From NCBI GenBank assembly GCA_900768995.1, contig CAAGEZ010000041.1:1-10589 (forward strand): a DNA stretch of 10,589 nucleotides. Reading direction: 5' to 3'. Within the stretch, counting starts at the first letter, position 1; every line of letters begins with the position of its first letter. Of this stretch, positions 7,008 through 10,589 are shown one piece after another. This DNA comes from Oscillospiraceae bacterium. Its GTDB lineage: Bacteria; Bacillota; Clostridia; Oscillospirales; Ruminococcaceae. A program made the translations under genes and the position numbers. Under the pieces are notes generated by a model, which was given only the letters and a program-made list of their open reading frames with translations, made no database searches and was not told where the DNA came from.

Positions 7008-7568
7008 TTACCTGTTCGTCTTAAATCGTTCCAAAGCCGCCCCGACATTTCCGTGCATCACAACAGAAAGGTCCTCGATTATCCTGTGAGGGTCGCCTTT
7101 CATATCGTGCCTTACCCAGTCGAGCATAAGCCCCACAAAGGCATATTTGTAAAAATCCGCAATGAATTTTTTGTCCTCCTCACGGACATTCATTCCCGCC
7201 GATTTTTCCTCCACCACACCGATAAGCAGATCATAGGTCAGCTTGTAAAGATATATCTCCACCTGCTCACGGCTCACGGAATGATATACGTTCAGGATAA
7301 ATGGCTTGTTGTCAAGAACGGCTTCAAATATCTGCAAAAAGCCCTGCTGCCAGGTGTCATAGGTCTTTTTGCCCTCCAGCGCTTTCTTTGCGTCCTCCAC
7401 ACAGCACCATTCAATCAGGTCATAGATATCCTTGAAATGATAATAAAAGGTCATACGGTTTATGCCGCAGTCCTCGGTGATGTCGTTTATGGTTATTTTG
7501 TCAAGGGGCTTTTTGAGAAGCAGATTTTTCAGCGATGCTTCAAGTGCCCGTTTTGTTACCTGTGACAT
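7008..7568 (-). CDS. TetR/AcrR-family transcriptional regulator (DhaS-like)
   Basis: This is a 186-residue one-component repressor-type regulator. The N-terminal helix-turn-helix covers residues about 6-50, with ITINDITEDCGINRMTFYYHF (24-44) matching the conserved TetR recognition helix and the FYYHFKD signature. The C-terminal part (about 75-180) is helical and resembles the TetR_C_8/DhaS-like domain common in Firmicutes. The ligand is not predictable from sequence. Position directly upstream of oleate hydratase suggests a fatty acid or acyl-CoA and control of ohyA, but this is inference from context. The ATG is supported by AAAGGA (7580-7585) 11 nt upstream. It has its own promoter and terminator, so it is co-directional with ohyA but not in one operon. 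The gene also faces divergently away from rpiB. Confidence 0.88.
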   Translation of the reverse strand: MSQVTKRALEASLKNLLLKKPLDKITINDITEDCGINRMTFYYHFKDIYDLIEWCCVEDAKKALEGKKTYDTWQQGFLQIFEAVLDNKPFILNVYHSVSREQVEIYLYKLTYDLLIGVVEEKSAGMNVREEDKKFIADFYKYAFVGLMLDWVRHDMKGDPHRIIEDLSVVMHGNVGAALERFKTNR

Positions 7569-7604
7569 AAAAATACCTGTCCTTTCCCGATAGCTTATAA
7601 TGAT

Positions 7605-7633
7605 ATTTTAACATCGGCAGGCGGCTTTGTCAA
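7605..7633 (-). promoter_or_regulatory. Promoter of tetR
   Basis: On the minus strand TTGACA (7633-7628), 17 bp and TAAAAT (7610-7605), with TG one base before the -10, precede the tetR ATG by about 37 nt. It is divergent from the rpiB promoter, with 53 bp between the two -35 hexamers. Confidence 0.8.
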
Positions 7634-7686
7634 GAAATCATTCATCATATTGTACATATTGCTTTAAAAGTTTAACCCAAAAACTA

Positions 7687-7715
7687 TTGATTATATTTTT
7701 GCATTGTGATATAAT
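7687..7715 (+). promoter_or_regulatory. Promoter of the rpiB-upp-GT-ppa operon
   Basis: TTGATT (7687-7692), 17 bp and TATAAT (7710-7715), with an extended -10 TG at 7707-7708, lie about 38 nt before the rpiB start. A short inverted repeat AGTTT/AAACT (7669-7685) sits directly upstream of the -35 element, with unknown meaning. It is the only clear promoter seen for the four genes. Confidence 0.85.
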
Positions 7716-7752
7716 ATATTTATAATTTTTTATTCTCGGAGGATTGATCGTG

Positions 7753-8190
7753 ATGATAGCTATTGGAAGCGACCACGCAGGCTTTGCCTTAAAGCAGGAG
7801 GTTGTGAAATACCTCAAGGAAAAGGGTCTTGATATAAAGGAAATGGGCTGTATGGACGGCACAAGCTGCGATTATCCTTTGGTGGCAAAGGAAGTCTGCG
7901 CAGAAGTAACATCGGGCAGAGCAGAGCTTGCCATACTTATCTGCGGAACAGGTCTCGGCATCTCTATCGCCGCAAACAAGTGCAGGGGCATCAGAGCCTC
8001 TGTATGCACCGACTGCTATATGGCTAAGTACACCCGTCTCCACAATGACGCAAACGTGCTCTGTATGGGCGGACGTGTTATCGGTCCCGGACTTGCCTGC
8101 GAAATTGTTGACGCATTTCTCGGAAATTCCTTTGAGGGCGGCAGACATCAGCGCAGAATTGACCAGATAACCGCTATTGAAAACGAATAA
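7753..8190 (+). CDS. rpiB: Ribose-5-phosphate isomerase B
   Basis: RpiB (RpiB/LacAB family) interconverts ribulose 5-phosphate and ribose 5-phosphate in the pentose phosphate pathway, in the cytoplasm. With the ATG at 7753 the protein has 145 residues, normal for the family. Visible motifs are GSDHAG (5-10), DYP (40-42), the catalytic CGTGLG (C64, 64-69), the HNDANVL segment (97-103), and GGR with HQRR at 129-135. TTG (7744) and GTG (7750) are in-frame alternatives, but ATG gives the usual MIAIGSDHAG start and the GGAGG site (7738-7742) is 10 nt upstream. It is the first gene of a tight four-gene operon. A sugar-specific relative (galactose-6-phosphate or allose-6-phosphate isomerase) is less likely, as no sugar operon surrounds it. 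Confidence 0.93.
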   Translation: MIAIGSDHAGFALKQEVVKYLKEKGLDIKEMGCMDGTSCDYPLVAKEVCAEVTSGRAELAILICGTGLGISIAANKCRGIRASVCTDCYMAKYTRLHNDANVLCMGGRVIGPGLACEIVDAFLGNSFEGGRHQRRIDQITAIENE

Positions 8191-8211
8191 TATATATCGG
8201 AGGTTCTTACT

Positions 8212-8847
8212 ATGAGCGAATTAAAATACACGATAATCGACCACCCCCTCGTTCAGCACAAGCTCTCTCTTATGAGAGACGTCACAACAGGCTCAAAGGA
8301 GTTCAGAGAGCTTGTTTCCGAGACATCTATGCTTATGTGCTACGAGGCTATGAGAGACCTTCCCGTCAAGACAGTTGACATTCAGACTCCCCTCGGGATC
8401 GCAAAGTCAAAGGTAATTTCGGGCAGAAAGCTTGCCTATGTTCCCATTCTCAGAGCAGGTCTCGGAATGGTTGACGGCGTTATGAACCTTATCCCCGCTG
8501 CCAAGGTGGGTCATATCGGAACCTTCAGAGACCCTGAGACCACCGATACCGTTGAATATTACTGCAAGCTCCCCAAGGATATCGCCAGCAGAGACGTTAT
8601 CATTGCCGATATTATGCTGGCTACAGGCGGAGCTGCCTGCGAGGCTGTAAATCTCGTTAAGAAAGCAGGCGCAAAGAACGTTAAGTTTATGTGCATCATC
8701 GCAAACGAGAGAGGCATAAAGCAGGTAAACGAAACTCACCCCGATGTTCAGATATATACCGCAGCCGTTGACCCCGAGCTTAACGAGCAGCTCTACATCG
8801 TTCCCGGTCTTGGCGATGCAGGCGACAGAATGTACGGAACAAAGTAA
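8212..8847 (+). CDS. upp: Uracil phosphoribosyltransferase
   Basis: Upp converts uracil and PRPP to UMP and pyrophosphate for pyrimidine salvage. The 211-residue length matches the family. Conserved segments are RAGLGMVDG (81-89), the PRPP-binding loop DIMLATGG (133-140) and the uracil-binding C-terminus GLGDAGDRMYGTK (199-211). Two positions differ from the common form: the loop has Ile where DPMLATGG has Pro, and ANERG (164-168) replaces the usual AAPEG. The fold and remaining signature make the call safe. The start is set by CGGAGG (8198-8203) 8 nt upstream, and the gap after rpiB is 21 nt. Co-transcription with rpiB, which feeds PRPP synthesis, and ppa, which removes the released PPi, is coherent. 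Confidence 0.95.
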   Translation: MSELKYTIIDHPLVQHKLSLMRDVTTGSKEFRELVSETSMLMCYEAMRDLPVKTVDIQTPLGIAKSKVISGRKLAYVPILRAGLGMVDGVMNLIPAAKVGHIGTFRDPETTDTVEYYCKLPKDIASRDVIIADIMLATGGAACEAVNLVKKAGAKNVKFMCIIANERGIKQVNETHPDVQIYTAAVDPELNEQLYIVPGLGDAGDRMYGTK

Positions 8848-8869
8848 GCCTTAAAAGGAATCGTAAAAA

Positions 8870-9829
8870 ATGGAACTTATCTCGGTGATAGTCCCCTGCT
8901 ACAACGAGCAGGAATCCCTGCCGCTGTTTTACAGGGAAATTACCTCCGTCACTGACGGTATGAAGCAGAAATATTACAATGAGAATATCTCCGACCTTGA
9001 GTTTGAGTATCTCTTCATAAACGACGGCTCAAAGGACGATACCCTTAAAATCCTCCGTGAGCTTGCCGCCGATGACAGGCGTGTGCGGTATGTTTCCTTT
9101 TCGAGAAATTTCGGAAAGGAAGCAGCAATGCTTGCGGGACTGGAGCAGTCAAGGGGCGATTACTGCGTTATCCTTGACGCAGATTTGCAGCACCCTCCTA
9201 AGCTTATCCCACAGATGTATGATTATGTCCGCAGCGGCGAATATGACTGCGCTGCCACAAGGCGTATCTCCCGAAAGGGTGAGTCAAAGGTGCTGTCATT
9301 CTTTGCACGGACATTCTACAAGGTCATAAACAGCATTTCTCAGACCCACATCGTTGACGGCGCACAGGATTTCCGCTTTATGACCCGTCAGATGGTGAAC
9401 GCAATTCTTGATATGCCCGAAAAGAACCGCTTTTCAAAGGGCATTTTCAGCTGGGTGGGCTTTGACACCAAGTTTATCGAGGTGGAAAACACCGAGAGAG
9501 CTGCGGGAAAGACCACCTGGAATTTCAAAAAGCTGTTTCTTTATTCCCTTGACGGCATTTTCGCTTTCAGCACAGCCCCCCTCTGGCTGTCGATAATTAT
9601 GGGCATAATATTCTGCCTGCTGGCGCTGATAATATTTATTAAAATGCTGATATGCGGTAATGCATTTTCAGGCTCGGGCGGAATTGCGGCGCTTATATGC
9701 CTTATCGGCGGAATACAGCTTTTCTGTATGGGCGTGACGGGGCAGTATATCTCGAAAATGTACACCGAGATCAAGGGCAGACCCTCTTATATCATAAAGG
9801 AAACCGAGGAATCAAGACGCAGAAAATAA
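8870..9829 (+). CDS. Family 2 glycosyltransferase, polyprenyl-phosphate type (GtrB/DPM1-like)
   Basis: This 319-residue membrane-anchored GT2 enzyme is expected to transfer a sugar, often glucose, from a UDP- or GDP-sugar to undecaprenyl phosphate on the cytoplasmic face, for later cell envelope decoration. The GT-A fold is clear: VIVPCYNE (7-14), FINDGS (49-54), SRNFGKEAAMLAG (78-90) and the metal-binding DADLQHPP (103-110), with the acceptor-region DGAQDFRFM (163-171). Two hydrophobic C-terminal helices (about 231-260 and 271-292) precede the family-typical GQYISKMYTEIKGRPSYII end and a basic tail. ATG is supported by AAAGGA (8854-8859) about 10 nt upstream. The gap after upp is 22 nt. No flippase or GtrC-like partner lies in the window, so sugar and final acceptor are unknown. 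Confidence 0.9.
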   Translation: MELISVIVPCYNEQESLPLFYREITSVTDGMKQKYYNENISDLEFEYLFINDGSKDDTLKILRELAADDRRVRYVSFSRNFGKEAAMLAGLEQSRGDYCVILDADLQHPPKLIPQMYDYVRSGEYDCAATRRISRKGESKVLSFFARTFYKVINSISQTHIVDGAQDFRFMTRQMVNAILDMPEKNRFSKGIFSWVGFDTKFIEVENTERAAGKTTWNFKKLFLYSLDGIFAFSTAPLWLSIIMGIIFCLLALIIFIKMLICGNAFSGSGGIAALICLIGGIQLFCMGVTGQYISKMYTEIKGRPSYIIKETEESRRRK

Positions 9830-9850
9830 TCCGAAAGGAATGATATATCA

Positions 9851-10432
9851 ATGAACATATGGCACGATATCGAACCCGATAGAATAGTCAAGGACAATTT
9901 CTACTCCGTTATCGAAATTCCCAAGGGCAGCAAGATGAAGTACGAGCTTGACAAGAAAACAGGTATGCTGAAGCTTGACCGTGTTCTTTACACCTCAACC
10001 CACTATCCCGCAAACTACGGCTTTATCCCCCGTACATACGCCGAGGACGGTGACCCTCTGGACGTTCTGGTTCTCTGCTCCGAGTCCATTTTCTCAATGG
10101 CTATCGTAAGATGCTACCCTATCGGCGTTATTTCAATGCTTGACAACGGCGCTATTGATGATAAGATAATCGCTATCCCTTTCAATGACCCCACTTACAA
10201 CAGCTATCGTGACATCAGCGAGCTGCCACGCCACATTTTTGAGGAAATGTCTCATTTCTTCAAGGTCTACAAGCAGCTTGAGGGCAAGGAAACCGCCATT
10301 GATGAAATAAAGGACAGAGATGCTGCTATCAAGATAGTAGACCACTGCATTGACAGATATATTGATTATTTCTGCAAGGGAAAGGCTAAAGAGACTGCTC
10401 CCGAAAAAAAGGAAACCGTTATTGTTGAATAA
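9851..10432 (+). CDS. ppa: Soluble inorganic pyrophosphatase, family I
   Basis: This enzyme hydrolyses cytoplasmic pyrophosphate to two phosphates, pulling forward reactions such as PRPP-dependent salvage. The 193-residue protein shows family I hallmarks: EIPKGSKMKYE (22-32), HYPANYGFIPRT (51-62), the signature EDGDPLDVL (65-73) with its metal-binding Asp residues, and MLDNGAIDDKIIAI (96-109) carrying D98, D103 and D104. The last 20 or so residues form a charged Lys/Glu-rich tail beyond the usual core and may be disordered. Family I is less usual in Firmicutes, where family II (DHH) or membrane enzymes are common. The start is supported by AAAGGA (9834-9839) 11 nt upstream, and the gap after the glycosyltransferase is 21 nt. 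It is the last gene of the operon, and no terminator follows before the insertion sequence. Confidence 0.95.
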   Translation: MNIWHDIEPDRIVKDNFYSVIEIPKGSKMKYELDKKTGMLKLDRVLYTSTHYPANYGFIPRTYAEDGDPLDVLVLCSESIFSMAIVRCYPIGVISMLDNGAIDDKIIAIPFNDPTYNSYRDISELPRHIFEEMSHFFKVYKQLEGKETAIDEIKDRDAAIKIVDHCIDRYIDYFCKGKAKETAPEKKETVIVE

Positions 10433-10480
10433 AACGGCTTGAAATCATAAAAAATCCGCTCCTGAACAAATTTGAAATGC

Positions 10481-10544
10481 TCCCCTTTTGTTAGACAATG
10501 TGGTATAATGAAAACATACCAATATTGAAACTAACGAAAGGGGG
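10481..10544 (+). promoter_or_regulatory. Hairpin able to hide the transposase ribosome binding site in read-through RNA
   Basis: TCCCCTTTTGTTAG (10481-10494) pairs with CTAACGAAAGGGGG (10531-10544) over all 14 positions as RNA (12 Watson-Crick and 2 G-U), with a 36-nt loop. The downstream arm contains the Shine-Dalgarno AGGGGG (10539-10544). The element's own -10 hexamer (10504-10509) is inside the loop, so RNA started there lacks the upstream arm and leaves the site open. Confidence 0.6.
10501..10509 (+). promoter_or_regulatory. Extended -10 promoter of the transposase
   Basis: TGGTATAAT is a perfect extended -10 element. No good -35 hexamer lies 16-18 bp upstream, where the sequence is C-rich terminal repeat, so the promoter probably depends on the TG motif. 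Transcription would start near 10516, about 36 nt before the transposase ATG. Confidence 0.6.
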
Positions 10545-10551
10545 CATTTTT

Positions 10552-10589
10552 ATGCCCAAAGGTCAACCAAATAAAAAGTATACTCCTGA
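10552..10589 (+). CDS. Transposase, IS3-like OrfA, N-terminal fragment
   Basis: A reading frame opens at 10552 with MPKGQPNKKYTP and is still open at the window end. The short basic N-terminus followed by KKYTP resembles the start of IS3-family OrfA proteins, which normally continue with E/DFK and a helix-turn-helix. Only 12 full codons are visible, so this rests on the start pattern, the AGGGGG site 7 nt upstream and the terminal-repeat-like sequence before it. In IS3 elements OrfA and OrfB are usually joined by programmed frameshifting, which cannot be seen here. Confidence 0.6.
   Translation, partial: MPKGQPNKKYTP

Larger units (their letters stand above)
10473..10589 (+). mobile_element. 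Left end of an IS3-like insertion sequence, cut by the window edge
   Basis: The presumed terminal repeat begins at TGAAATGCTCCCC (10473) and continues into TTTTGTTAGACA. This resembles the ends of IS150-group IS3 elements, which start TG, carry a C-run and continue with TTTTGTTGGAC. It is followed by a promoter, a strong ribosome binding site and a transposase-like start. The right end lies outside the window, so the boundary and target duplication cannot be checked. It sits 40 nt after the ppa stop codon in the same orientation. Confidence 0.62.

Noticed and set aside
7053..7565. 170-codon plus-strand open frame opposite tetR
   Set aside because: It mirrors the tetR gene. The minus-strand product has a textbook helix-turn-helix, and this one has no recognisable feature.
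7634..7686. Short inverted repeats (TGTACA, AGTTT/AAACT) as a TetR operator between tetR and rpiB
   Set aside because: The arms are only 5-6 bp in an AT-rich spacer, and no matching site occurs at the ohyA promoter.
1..10589. CRISPR array, tRNA or rRNA genes
   Set aside because: No regularly spaced direct repeats, cloverleaf-like sequences or rRNA motifs were seen on either strand.

Overview
The window looks like chromosomal DNA from a gut Clostridium-class bacterium of the Ruminococcus/Oscillospiraceae type. The grounds are compact low-to-mid GC genes, strong AGGAGG-type ribosome binding sites, sigma-A promoters with extended -10 elements, a DhaS-type TetR regulator next to an oleate hydratase, and a Firmicute-style IS3-like element end. 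The genus is an inference from these traits and is not proven by any marker gene. Nothing here is clearly a new defence or biosynthetic system, and most of the window is ordinary, well-organised chromosome.

Layout. Bases 1-252 are non-coding. They hold three small hairpins, one a perfect 18-bp palindrome, and a strong bidirectional terminator. Bases 253-3776 (minus strand) are a two-gene operon: an Mre11/SbcD-like nuclease followed after 2 nt by a compact Rad50/SbcC-like coiled-coil ATPase, with a TTGACT-16-TATAAT promoter. Bases 3962-4861 (minus) encode an alpha/beta hydrolase of the BAAT C-terminal/acyl-CoA thioesterase type, with a fully consensus promoter and a possible 9-codon leader peptide. 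Bases 5041-6816 (minus) encode an FAD-dependent oleate hydratase, and 7008-7568 (minus) a TetR-family repressor. Each of these three minus-strand genes has its own promoter and is followed by its own hairpin. Together they plausibly form a small response module to unsaturated fatty acids.

From 7687 rightward transcription switches to the plus strand. A TTGATT-17-TATAAT promoter drives rpiB, upp, a family 2 polyprenyl-phosphate-type glycosyltransferase and ppa, with gaps of only 21-22 nt. The set links ribose-5-phosphate supply, uracil salvage (which uses PRPP and releases PPi), sugar transfer to a lipid carrier, and PPi removal. No terminator is visible after ppa. Forty bases past its stop lies the left end of an insertion sequence whose transposase reading frame runs off the window.

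The most interesting structural detail is at that insertion sequence. Only a transcript reading in from ppa would contain both arms of a 14-bp helix that covers the transposase ribosome binding site. The element's own promoter lies inside the loop and gives an RNA lacking the upstream arm. This would be a built-in guard against activation by read-through.
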